From assembly GCA_007644065.1 (NCBI GenBank), contig VJWN01000008.1, forward strand, positions 1,180,411-1,244,410: a DNA stretch of 64,000 bases, written 5' to 3'. The DNA comes from Margaritispora aquatica. Lineage: Eukaryota; Ascomycota; Leotiomycetes; Helotiales; Discinellaceae. This document shows positions 12,501 to 23,443 of this stretch, in pieces. The notes beneath the pieces are model-generated. The model was not told the DNA's origin, did not search any database, and saw nothing but the letters and a program-made list of their open reading frames with translations. A program made the translations under genes and the position numbers. How positions within the stretch are numbered: the first letter of the stretch is position 1; each line of letters starts with the position of its first letter.

Positions 12501-14857
12501 GGTGATCTGGGAATCTGGGGTACAAGGATTCGAGGACTCCGCTGAAGAATCGACCGAGATATGACAGACCGAGTATCGGTACAGGGAGCTCTATGCAACT
12601 GCTTTGAGTATCAAGGAGATGGCACCATGGATTGCGTCAACCAGAGGAGTCGTTTGCCATATGAGAATGACTCAGGCAAGGCCGGATAGGAAACAACACA
12701 TTATCGAAGAGGCTGGGAAAATCCCACCCCTTACCGAGTAGTGATGCATTTTATTGGTCATTGCATCGTGTTGTGAGCTTTCAACAATAGGTTTTCCCAT
12801 TGGATCAAACTCCGAGTTTGCGAGGGCCATCTGGATATCAAAGGACGGCGAGACCTTCACCCTTTGGCGCCAAAATGCCCGGCGTCTCGCTTCGAGTCTG
12901 GATCGCTTCACAAGGCGCGCGCACAATGGAACTTGGTTTCTCCCATCAGGAAAGACTCCCCTAGAGAAGAAGCACATTCAAAATCTAATTGACAGGAAAT
13001 TGAGGTTCTTTGCAACGCCCACTTTTGACCTGGCTAACTTCGACAAAGCTCGTCAGCAGATGAACGGAAAGATGACGCCAGACTAACATCGGTGCATACC
13101 GTTAGATTGCTAACCTTCTTTTACGGGTTAAAGAGATAGCTAAGACGAAAGTTTCGCACAGCGACGGAACGAAGGCATCGACGAAGCGTTGAAAACCCTT
13201 ACTCTCAAACCAAGTTCCTGTCGGTGTGAACGAGGTACCAAGCCTATGTAATCTTGCTCCATTTAGCCCCAGTGTCTCTTGCTCATCTTTAAGAGAATCT
13301 TGAACTTAGTCTCCCCAGCATCCAAAAATGAACACATCAGCTATTCCTCACCAGTACAACGAGTGGGCATTAATGACATTCCAGAGCAACTAATTGCCAT
13401 GCATTCCATTCTCAAATTCAGTCCGTTGATAGTCATCCCACCGTCCCGAGATGCAAGAGCAATTTCAACCACGGGTTTGTACTGTATATGCTCTGTGCAG
13501 CCTTGCTAAATCACCTACCGTTTGGCGGTATTTCCAAGATGTCTTTGGGATCGTTATGTAGTGTTGGTATGAACACGACGTCTTGAAGTCGTGTTCCGGA
13601 TGCGTGCTTTGTTCGTACTGTATCTGGGCTACAGAATTGACCAGGTGTATGGTTCCTGGGAAAGCGGTCGCATCTAAGTGGCCTCGTTGAGGTAGTATTG
13701 TGTCCATCTCGGAAGTATGCTTACCTTATGGCAGTTTCAATGCTATGGCGATGACTAGCTCGGCAATGTGATAGAATTTTGTGATACAGATGACCTAGAC
13801 TGGTATCTGACAGAGTTAAGCTCTTGTCGCTAATCTTTAAATTGACATCGTGGGACGCAGCAAAGGACGTTGTACTGTATAGTATCAGGTTCTCTCTCCT
13901 TTCACAGTCCACAATCCGCAATCTTGTGGCTCCATCTCATTTCTCGCCATACGCTGTGCGTTAGTGTTACCAACCTCAAACTGACGATCACACTCTATCG
14001 GATGAAGACATGTCGGTAAATAAAGTGTACTTGGTGTAATATTTTTGTTTCGGATACCTGCACCACAGAAGTTTGCATCGCAGAATCCTGTTTGACACTT
14101 GAAAGAACAGAGGAATACCGGAAGTTTGGACCTCATTGGGGCATTCGTTCCAAGCATAAATTCCCGGATCGGCATCGGGTCTGGAATCGGATCCTGGCTC
14201 GGCTAATGCACTCGTCCCCTAACACAATATTCTATCCCATTAATTTTCTTCTTCTTTGCGAGCTCATTGTATCTGGTCAGCAGCTATATAAGCTCAATGG
14301 CTTGATATGTTAAGCTTGAGTTTTCCGCTGCCATAAGACTAAGTAGCAATTCTGAGTGTGTTCTTCTACAAGCTATCTCATATCCTCATAAACAAATCCC
14401 CTGAATTAGCAAGACTCAATGCATTATGCCTTCATCATGCTTGGCCAAAGTATCCCAATACTTGGTTTATATCAGCCCGTCATTTTTCATAGTCTTCAAT
14501 ACAAAATCAAACTTGGTCAGCTACTCAAATGAATATTTCTACTGGTGACCTTAGCCGAATCATGACATCACAAAAGGATAAAACACTTTATGAGATTTTA
14601 AATCAGACCTTAGGATATTCTGATACTATTAAATGGGTTTGCAAATTGGTATACAGTCATTGCTGAGGGCAAGTACCAGGCATATAGTGATACAAGAATA
14701 CACTCAGTCAGTCCTCCAGCCTCGACAACCAAACCGAACCAAATCTCCCTCTAAGTAACAAAATGAATTGAGATGAGATTGCCACCACTCCGCCACTCCA
14801 CCACTCCACCAAACACCAAAACTCCAATCTAACACTCTCCTGCCCACCCCATCCCAT
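9525..14857. other. Gene-poor 5.3-kb region
   Basis: No intact gene is recognisable between the chitin deacetylase and the small membrane-protein gene. Open frames are short, overlap on both strands and show no family signature. A GC-richer patch lies at about 10140-10450 with more AT-rich sequence on either side. A possible gene remnant at about 12470-13086 is listed separately. I see no terminal repeats, transposase or reverse-transcriptase motifs. Confidence 0.55.
12470..13086 (+). pseudogene. Possible decayed or unrecognised protein gene
   Basis: One forward frame reads like protein over about 200 codons but is broken by stop codons, including two in a row near 12739-12744. Its 3' part (about 12754-13083) has a believable composition, with segments such as RAIWISKDGETFTLWRQ and NGTWFLPSGKTPLEKKH, and ends in TAA. 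It has no usable ATG. A GT..AG segment of about 53 bp (about 12738-12790) covers the two stops and could be an intron, but removing it does not keep the better-looking frame on both sides. I do not recognise a family. It could be a relic, a gene with an intron structure I could not solve, or chance. Confidence 0.28.
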
Positions 14858-15493
14858 CTAACCTCTCACAACTCCCAAAGCAACCCAGATCGTCCTCCTC
14901 CAACTCCCAGGCCTTCCCCATCGCTGCCACTCGATCCTCTGAACAATCGTCTTAACCTCCCTCCACATCCCGCGTCTTCCACTCCTATACACCACCACGG
15001 TCACAATGCCCATGAAGACACAAGCACCGAATCCGATCGGGATGATCGGCAGCTGGCGCTCGGCAAGAAAGTAGTCCCAGAATCTATGCATAGGACTAAA
15101 CTCCAGCTCGAGAGCACGCATCTTTGCCTTTCGATTCCCGTCGTCTTGAGTACAGGTTTCGCAGTGTGTTTGTTGCTGTGCTAGCTTTGGGTGGTGAAAT
15201 GTGGTTAGTGGAGTGAAATTTGTTGAGTGAGGTGTGAGATGCGAGGTGAATGGAACACAAGGGAGAAAGGGAGAGCAAGCAGTGCTTACTTCATTTCGCT
15301 GACGCCATGCGCTTGACGAGAGTCTCTGAGCGTGAGAAAAGACCTCCAATTTGTATGCAATCCATCTACGGCATTGTGAGAAAGCAGAAGTGCTGCGTGC
15401 CTCATGCACGTCGAGGTTGGCGTGAAATGCCATTTCGTCGTCGACGACCACGACCAAGTCTGCCATATTGAGATCGTCTGGATTGACTGACAT
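14858..15493 (-). CDS. Small single-pass membrane protein, unknown function
   Basis: Two exons, 15290-15493 and 14858-15184, separated by a 105-bp intron (donor GTAAGC, acceptor CAAAG), give 176 residues. Without the intron the frame stays open but would insert a low-complexity stretch, so splicing is the better reading. A single hydrophobic helix sits at about residues 118-138 (LPIIPIGFGACVFMGIVTVV) and is followed by a basic segment (YRSGRRGMWREV), so the tail probably faces the cytosol or mitochondrial matrix. The first 60 residues are polar and the exon junction is near a Gln-rich stretch. I do not recognise the family, and the gene is supported only by splice signals and the membrane segment. 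Confidence 0.5.
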   Translation of the reverse strand: MSVNPDDLNMADLVVVVDDEMAFHANLDVHEARSTSAFSQCRRWIAYKLEVFSHAQRLSSSAWRQRNEVSTACSPFLPCVPFTSHLTPHSTNFTPLTTFHHPKLAQQQTHCETCTQDDGNRKAKMRALELEFSPMHRFWDYFLAERQLPIIPIGFGACVFMGIVTVVVYRSGRRGMWREVKTIVQRIEWQRWGRPGSWRRTIWVALGVVRG

Positions 15494-15886
15494 TTGAGTA
15501 TCGGTTTACTTATGTGAGTACATAAAAAGAGAGGGAATATCAAGGTGAAGTGACGTGAGGATGAGAATTGGGCCTTTGAGAATGTGCGTACTAACCAAAA
15601 TAGCGTCCCAAGCTCTCGGGACTTAACCACTACCTCGAAGAAAGGGACAACGAATACAATGTTCAAATCAATCCATTGACTACCAAGACAATATCACAAC
15701 CCTGTGTTTTGGCAGATGTCATCGAAGAGAATAAATTCTGTGTTTGAAAGCTAAAAACTATATATCCTATATAGACCCAATATGTAAGTCCTCCAGCCAA
15801 GATACCTCAAAGAATATCGTAAAAATTGGTATATAGAAGAAAACTCCGGAAACGAAAAAGTACCACGAAAGTCATTATGATCATCA
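15494..15886. other. Short intergenic region
   Basis: This 393-bp AT-rich spacer lies between the 5' end of the small membrane-protein gene and the 3' end of the ankyrin gene, both on the minus strand. Nothing else is recognisable in it. Confidence 0.6.
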
Positions 15887-18800
15887 TCAATCCTCCACCT
15901 CCTCGACAACTCTAGACGGGACAGCCGGTTCAAGCCTCAACATCCTCCCCAGGTTCAAACTACTCTTCGAATGACTCGGACCCAACGCTCTCCGCTGGGC
16001 ACCAGGACCATTACCAACACTGCCCTGCCCCATTTCAAAGGCCAGCTGGAGTGCCTCCCGACTCTGGACCAAGCGGCTCTGTTTCTCGATCAAGTTCAAA
16101 TCCCGCTTGTACCTGGCTTCCTCCTCATTATTGCGCAACGCGCTCATGCTCGCCGCCTGCTTCAAAGCATGGGCGCCTCTGGCCTCTTGGATGCGCAAGT
16201 GATCGTTTTGCTTTGCAATGGCTGCGGCGTGAGCTCTTGCGGCTTGAGCTTCGCGCAACCGGAATTTTCTATCCTCGAGTTCAAGTTTGGCTTGCTCGGC
16301 TCGTTCTTCCATCTCGAGTTTCTTGGCCGCCAAGACTCGCTGACGTTCCGCTTGTTCGATCTCACGTCGAATCTCCTCCTCCTCTCGCTTTCGTTGTCTC
16401 TCGGTCTCCCTTCGTTCTTCCTCTACTCTTGTGATGTGTTCCGGTGCATTGATATAATCTGGTGGTTGTGGGCCCTCACACTTCCAGTATCGATCTTCGG
16501 CTCCGAAGTCTTTCAACACATTGATCAGGCTTTGGGACTGCGATTTGTCGCCTCGGCATTTACCTTTCTCCACATACTTGGTAAGGGAGTATACATACTC
16601 CATATCCGTAAATAGATTGAAGTCCTCGTTAACACATTTGTGCTGTCCACATTCGAGGGCACATTGAAGGAATGCCCTCGTCATCATAACAGGACTTGCA
16701 CTATCGAGCGCATGCATCAGAACAGAACGATGTCCAGATCGTGACAGACGATCTGTTGTCAGAGCACCAGCCTTGATCAAGATCTCCATAGCTATCTTTG
16801 CTAGCCTCTCCTTCTGCGGTAACGTCCATTGCGTGGTTAGAAGGTGCGTTGGGGCTTGATAGCAGAGCTCGAATAGAGGAGGTCGGCCCTCGAAGCGAGA
16901 GCATGGAGCGTTGGGGTCATGGCCGTTCGCTAACAGTAACCTGATCGCATCTGCATTGACCATTCGAGCAGCTTCGTGAAGGCTGCCGTCATTAGGGCGC
17001 GGATTCGCAGCGAGCAATGCCTTCATGCTTTCGATATCATTCTTCTTGATCGCTAAACTCAAGGGGGAGACATCTTCATCATCAGTCACATTAACATCTG
17101 CGCCTGCTTCCAGGAGAGCTTGAACAGTTGTGTGGCGGCCATGTTCAATAGCGACATGGAGGAGAGAATCAGGGTGATCGACTAGATTGGCTACCGGGGA
17201 TGCAATTAGCCAAAGTGTTCATGAGTTGCAAAGTTCTATAGTGCACAATGCATATGAAAAGCGTTGACTTACCACCTCGACTGATCAAAAGTTCAAGCAT
17301 ATGATCACCAATTTTATTTCCGGACGCAAGAGCCCAGTACAGGGCAGTGAGATTTCCATGCTCCGTCGATACCTCCTGGTCGATGTGGAACCCAGCATCT
17401 AATGTCGCCTCAAGGACTTTTGGACTATTGGGATACCAATGCAGGCAAAGGAAGACCGGAGGTTCTGGTATATCAGGGTGCGGGTAATCAGTGTGCAGAT
17501 CATCAGCCGCCATTTCTATGAACAGCCGTATGATGGCGAGACAAGTCGGCTCTGGGAGTTTCGATGTTAGTGCGTAGGGAAACGCCATAGTTATCGACTC
17601 CAAAGATGGCTTCATATCAAGCATTCTCTTCACGAGGGCAGGCTCGCCATTCTTTACAGCGGCTTGCAAAGCTGCTCCATCTTTATGGTCCACATTGGCA
17701 TATTTGAGGAGCTCAATCTCGAAATATCTTGCAGTGGGCCTGCCGTCACCTGCCGCTTTGATAAGAGCCTCATCGACTGCAACACCTTCTGCACCATTCT
17801 CGATCAACAGCGTCAGAACCTTGAAAGCATCCGCCTTTTTCCAAAAAGATTCATCTTCCATGAGTGCTTCAAAAATGGCTGATGGGGCTGATATATCGCT
17901 CTTCTGCTCAAGCAAGAGCGTCAACAGTGGTATATTGAGAATCTTGGCAGCGGTGATCAAAGGACGGTTGTTTTCGTAATGAACAGAAGTATGAAACGCA
18001 AGAAGCACTTTGATGGTCTGTATATCAGGTGTTCTCTCATGGACGAGTCTATCAAGAGCTGCAGCGACTTGGTCGTCGATGCGCATGCCGGCTTTTAGAA
18101 CAACATCCACCCAGTGAGCGCGAACCCTTCGATCTAGTTTCAGAGAAGATTGAAAAATTCGACACAGCGCCTCCTGGGGAAGGCTGTATGAGCTTCCAAG
18201 TAGCTTTTCGAGAAGAACTATATTTCCAGACTGTACGCAAATATTTAAGGCTTCGCCGCCTTGTGCACTAGCCGAAGCCCCATGCTTTAGCAATAAATCG
18301 CACATTGTAATTCCCTCCTGGCCCCTCTTTACTGCACTTAGCAATGCCTCATCAAGAGCCGGCCCTTGCAGACCAGCATCAAGAATCAGTTGAATGATCT
18401 TCATCTTCTTGGCGGGGGGTGATGTAGACAGGAGAGAAACTTCAAAAGCAGCAATTAGACTCGCATTGCTGGGTCGCTGAAAATCCCCTCCAATCAATAA
18501 TTCTAGGATACCAAGATTCTCAGACCGCGCAGCAGCTGTGATTGATGCTCCTCCATTGTAATCAACGGAGGCTCTTGCTTCAAGAAACAATTTGCAGAGC
18601 TCGCTTTTTTGACTTGTGACAGCAACAACCAGAGCCTTGGAGCAAGACTCCCGTGGAGGTCCTGCAGTGACCAGAATTTGGCAGTACTTAAGCTGCTCGC
18701 GTGGATTTCTTAACCGCAAAGCAACCTCTAATGCATTATCGAAAGACTGTCCGTTTGGTCGGTTGGCTAGCATTAGTTTCAAGTGCTCGGGATAATTATT

Positions 18801-21434
18801 CGTGATAGTTTGACACAAAGCGTGGCCATTTTCAAAGTCTACCGAAGCGTTGCGGAGAATCAGCCTCAAAAATTCGATGTTCTGGTATTCAGTCGTAATG
18901 CAGATTAGAAGTCCTTTGTCAACTTGCTCGCCAGATGCACCAGCATCAATCAGTTTCCAACAAGCCTCATATCGATGATCCGAGTTGGTAAGATCAAGCG
19001 CTGCTGCAAATGCTCGGCTCAGTGACTTGACATGAGGACGACGTGCCAGCAACATATCTAGTAGTACCATGTCAAATAACTTTGTGGCTTGATATATGGA
19101 CTCGCCACCGCTGCTGTTAACGTCTGCACCCTTTTGAAGAAGTATTTGAGAAAGCCGCCTGCGAAGGAGGGTATCTCTGGTGGCAGCAGCGATCGGTAAA
19201 GCTTCCGACAAAGCAGAGGTGGAAGGATTTCCATCAAGGAGTATGCGCAACAAAGTCTCGTCGCCAGCAGCTGTCGCAGCATTAATTGTGTGATCAACAT
19301 CAGCACCATCTGCCACAAGTGCGGAGATCATGTCATCGTCTCGTGCCGTATTACGGTTTCTCGCAGTATTCCTGTCACGCAGCACGATTTCTAAAGCTTT
19401 ATTTTTTGCTGCATTATCCGAGTATCGCGATAATAGTTGTACCACCTCAACGTCACCACAAGTTGCCGCTTTCTCAAGCAGTCCACTTCGATCCTCTTGT
19501 CGTTTCTTCAAAGCACCCATGAGGGGCTTACTCTGTGGTGGAATATAATTGATGTCCCCCTTTTCTTTGATGAATTTTATTAAGAGTACTTCGACAACTC
19601 CAGGTCCAGCTTTTTCATGTCCGTCGACCACAGCCTGGAGAGCCTGAAATAACTCCCTTTGGCTGAAAGTTGTGCGCTTAGCTTTTGGGGTTATGAATTT
19701 TCTAATCGAAGAACGTTTTTCAATCTTTGCATCTTTATCTCTTGACAAAATTTCCATAGCCAAACCCTCGTCTTTAGATGTGGAGTAGCTAATCCGTTTA
19801 GTATTCGTGGAACGAGTCTGCGGTCCTGGTTGAATACTAGACATGTAATTTGTATCAACCTCAGGAGTTCGTGACATGCGATAATTTTGATTATGTTGTG
19901 AAGACCACCGCCTATTGCTCGATGCAGGGTTAGCATTGTCATTATATTGTTGATCCCTGTTCTGAAAAGATGGTCCCCCATCAAGTTCAAAGCGTTGGTG
20001 TAAGTTCCGAGAAGGAGATTCACGTTCCTCTATCAATCGTAGCGAAGTTTCCGTAGCGTTGGGATTGCCAACATCGTTTGGGCTATAAGGCGGCTGACCA
20101 CGTCCTTCACTGTATCTTTGCGATCGTCTATGTGTATCTGGCAACGGCGCAGAATAGTCTGTGACCATTGGATTTTGTTGTTCTCCTCTCCTTTCTGAAA
20201 AACTCATAGAGCTAGGTTTATGCTGGAGGTTGAGACCGCGGATTGGTAGATTGCCTGCATCAGCTCTTCGAGGAGACAATGGCTTCGGGTATGGTGATTC
20301 TGCAGTTTCGTCTTCATGTGATGGTTGACTACCGTCTTGATCGTCTTCCCAAGTGTCATATCTGGCATTGGGGATATTTCGAGTATTCAAGCTAGAGGTC
20401 ACAGGCATTTGCCTTGTGTTTCGTCCAGGTGACCAAGGCCTGTTATGAGGTGGCTCTTCTGGAACAGCATTTTCATCTTTCACATTCTCTTCATCCCTAA
20501 AAACATGAGATTTTTGTCGGAGGTTTGGTATGTGTCCGATGCGTCCAGTGCCGGGCAGCGAATCTTCTTTTATTTCTTCTTCTCCCTGCTCTTCACGTGT
20601 GTGGGGCTTCGGCGGGTGAGAACGTGGTGTCTGTCTAGTACCTCCATTGTTGTATAAAGGATTGTCTGCTTCTTCCTCCTCGTGTGTATATGACCTCTGA
20701 TGAAAGCCCCCAAGATTCCTTACAGGTCCATTGCCGGGTAATGGGCCGTCACCCTCTTCCTCGTGTCCATAAGCTCTCTGCTGAAACTTTGCTGAATTCC
20801 CTATTCTATTGCTGGGGGATTGGTCGTTTTCTTCCTCCTCACGCGTGTAAGTCCTTTGTTGAAAGTTGGGTGGCGTTCTGATAGCTCCGTATCTAGGTGA
20901 TGGATTGCTTTCTTCTTCCCTGCGTGCAAATGATCTTCGCTGAGAGCCTGGCGGATGTCCAAAATTTTCGTTGGTGGGCAACGGACTGTTTCCTCCTTCT
21001 TCGCGTGTGTATGACCTTCTCTGAAAGTTGGGCGGAGCCCCGATATTTCCATTACTGGGCAGCGGGCTGCCTTCTTCTTCGTTATGTACGTAAATTTTCG
21101 GCTGGAAGCTTGCTGAATCCCCTATGGCTCCATTGCTAGGAGACGAGTCGTCTTCTTCTGCCCGACGTCCATAGGATCTCGGTTGAAAGCTAGGTAGAGC
21201 TCCAATAGCTCCATGGCTTGGTGGCGGGGTGATGTCGTCTTCCTCACGTGAATAGGACCTTTGTTGAAAGCTGGGCAGAGCCTCAGTATTTCCATTGGCA
21301 GGCAGCGGACTATTTTCTTCCTCTCTTCGTGCATAGGACCTCTTTTGAAAACTTGGTAGATCAAAGATAGTTCCCTTGACGGGAACCGGAGCGGATCGTC
21401 CAGCCATCTGGATAGAGAGCTGGGTATAGGACAC
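15887..21434 (-). CDS. Large ankyrin-repeat protein with N-terminal 27-residue repeat array and C-terminal coiled coil
   Basis: Two exons, 17273-21434 and 15887-17190, joined across an 82-bp intron (GTAAGT..GGTAG), give 1,821 residues. The junction restores an ankyrin unit (SRG|ANLVDHPDSLLHVAIEHGR). Residues 26 to about 318 form a tandem array around a FQxRSY..EEE core. An Arg/Ser/Pro-rich disordered part follows to about 560. A long series of degenerate ankyrin units then runs to about 1,560 (for example LLEKAATCGDVEVVQLLSRY and VEALLIENGAEG-like segments), with clearer units after the intron. The last 200 residues are a highly charged coiled coil (REEEEIRREIEQAERQR) and a short tail. Ankyrin arrays bind proteins, so a scaffold role is plausible. 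No enzyme domain is seen. An internal start at MAGRSAP, 9 residues later, is possible. Confidence 0.85.
20481..21359 (-). repeat. Intragenic 81-bp tandem repeat array (about 11 units)
   Basis: In the ankyrin protein, FQ-type core dipeptides recur at residues 29, 56, 83, 110, 137, 164, 191, 217 and 244, that is, every 27 residues (81 bp) with one 26-residue step. Two more degenerate units follow near residues 272 and 305. Each unit is roughly a PSFQxRSY core, an acidic EEE segment and a PLPxNG segment. The units differ in sequence, so the array is old or under diversifying change. Confidence 0.8.
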
Positions 21435-22113
21435 TTGCTCACAGCCTCACCCGTGATCTTGCTTGAGGTCCTCGATAAATTGAAGGAAAGAAATCGTCGA
21501 AGTTCAGAAAAGGGACATGCAGCTCAACCCCAGGTAGTATTTCAAGATTGATTAGAACGAAAGCAGAGAAAAAAAGTCAAGTGAAGTTCTCTGTCTCCAG
21601 CCTTATGATATGCCCTGCCTCAAGCCCAGAGCCGCCGGTGTGACTTGCACGGGCTCTGCGTCCAGATCAGGCTGGAGGGGCAGGAAAACGATGCAGACGT
21701 GGTGGATGATTGAGAAACAATTGAAGGACAAGTGATTGGAGAACAAAGAAGAGCGTAAAAGATAGACAATAATTGACCAAAGCTTAAGACTAATTAGGCT
21801 TTGAAGTTTCTCCTTGAGAAGGAATTTATGAAAGACAGTTCGTGATAAGCCCCAATAATTGGGGATGTAGCTCCCATGGCTTGGGCCCTTTTGGGGCAGT
21901 GAAACCCGAATCGAGTGATGAGCCCCTACCTCTGTACCGCACCATTGGATTGTGGCAGCGTTCCATTTGCACGTTTGACTTGCAAAATGCGCCAGACTCA
22001 TCAACAAGGCTCTGTCTCCGGTGTGCCAATGCATCAGGTGTGGGAGGAGAACACATCAAAGCTCGAATGTATCGACCCTTGAAACCTTCCTTGTGAATGC
22101 CAAACTTCTACTC
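21435..22113. promoter_or_regulatory. Divergent intergenic region between the ankyrin gene and the 22114 gene
   Basis: These 679 bp separate two start codons that point away from each other, so the segment must hold both promoters and both 5' leaders. Short open frames inside it have no coding character. I could not identify specific binding sites. Confidence 0.5.
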
Positions 22114-23443
22114 ATGGACTCGCCGCCGATCGTGGACGTTCGTGCAGGTATCACCTCAATAATACAGAACTATGGGGAAGCCGCTGAGTTGTTGAAAAAG
22201 TATCGCAAAGGACGAACAGGAAAGAAGGGCGCAGGCTACGAAGAATGCGAGACGTCTTTGTACGAAGGCAAAGCGACAGTGGAAGTAAAGTTCGACCGGT
22301 TCTCGGTTTTGCATGGAGCGAAATTTGGCGCTGGTGATAGTAAGGCTTCGAGGTCACTTACTGCAAACTTACTTACCCTGACTAGGAAAATGCGTCGATA
22401 AGCTTCTTGAAATCCGACAAACCTTCCAGGTCACTGTGCTTGATACTTTGAAAGCATGCGTCGACGCAAGTGGACTAAAGTCAGACAAGATCGATGCTTC
22501 TACGCTTAGAAGAGGATCGGAGACCACCAAGAATGATACGATCATGGCCATGGACGAGCTCGCGACCCGAATCCAGGATGGAAGTGTTGGTACATATTCA
22601 ACTATAGATCCTGGAGATGTCTTGCCTCATATGCCACTTCGGCCTCCACGGCCTGTTGGAGCAAGTGCAAGTTCAAGCCAAACATCATTTGCGAGTAACA
22701 ATCCCCAAGGAAGTGGAGGTGTCGACTCAGTCCAAAGCTATTTTCCAGATCCACAAGCCAGCCAGGCATCGTTCGCATCCACTTCAGCAAGTATCAGTTC
22801 GAGTCAGAATGGGTCACCAAATTCTTTGGCTCCAAATGCCAGGAAGAACACTGTATACGGCTCAAGTTCAAAGTGGGAGCCACCCGACTTCAGTAATTCT
22901 CAAGCCATGGTCCTAAGCAAACCCTCAAGTTCCTCGAGCGCCTTGTCCTGGGTGATGGACAAGTTTCCTTCCAGGCCGACTCGCGCATACTATGATGTAG
23001 CACCCAACAAGCCAACTCCTGCCGTGATCCCAACCTTTGTCTACAGACACGATGACGATTCCACGGATATCATAGAAGAAGGTCGAAGAGCAGTGCAGAG
23101 ACTCAGCGACGCCGCGCATCGTGCAGAGAACGATTTGTCAAGAGCGCAGGCTCGCTCTGCTCCCATTCCACAAGAGCCTTGGAAGAAGCCATTCGGGCAG
23201 AGAGAGGGCGATTTGCAGCCGCGGCCGCGAACGTCATTGACACATGACAGAGAAATAACACCACCGATACCCGATGATGATGGTTCGCAGATCTTCCTTG
23301 CGCCCGTACGTCCACCTCTCGATGTGCGGCCCTCATCAGCGCAGGGAGGGAGACGGATTCGTAGCGTACCAAAGTTGGAGTTTTCCGCAGCAACTCCAGG
23401 AACCAGGAGACATTTCAGTGAGTCGAGGAATGCTGCAACATGA
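22114..23443 (+). CDS. Hypothetical protein, helical N-terminus and Ser/Pro-rich disordered tail
   Basis: Two exons, 22114-22339 and 22386-23443, flank a 46-bp intron (GTAAGG..ACTAG), giving 427 residues. The first 135 residues are compact and look helical (DVRAGITSIIQNYGEAAELL and CVDKLLEIRQTFQVTVLDTL). The middle is Ser/Ala/Gln-rich, and the C-terminal part is Arg/Pro-rich and probably disordered. A short conserved-looking helix (TDIIEEGRRAVQRLSDAAHR) sits at about residues 314-333. I do not recognise a family. It is divergently transcribed from the large ankyrin gene, which could mean shared control, though this is only inference. The start is the first ATG in the frame that precedes the compact domain. 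Confidence 0.68.

Noticed and set aside
12738..12790. Intron that would rescue the 12470-13086 frame
   Set aside because: Splice-like ends exist and cover the stop codons, but removal puts the better downstream frame out of phase with the better upstream frame.
13885..14175. Cys-containing open frame (CQTGFCDANFCGAG) as a chitin-binding fragment
   Set aside because: Cys spacing does not fit CBM18, and no neighbouring exon extends it.
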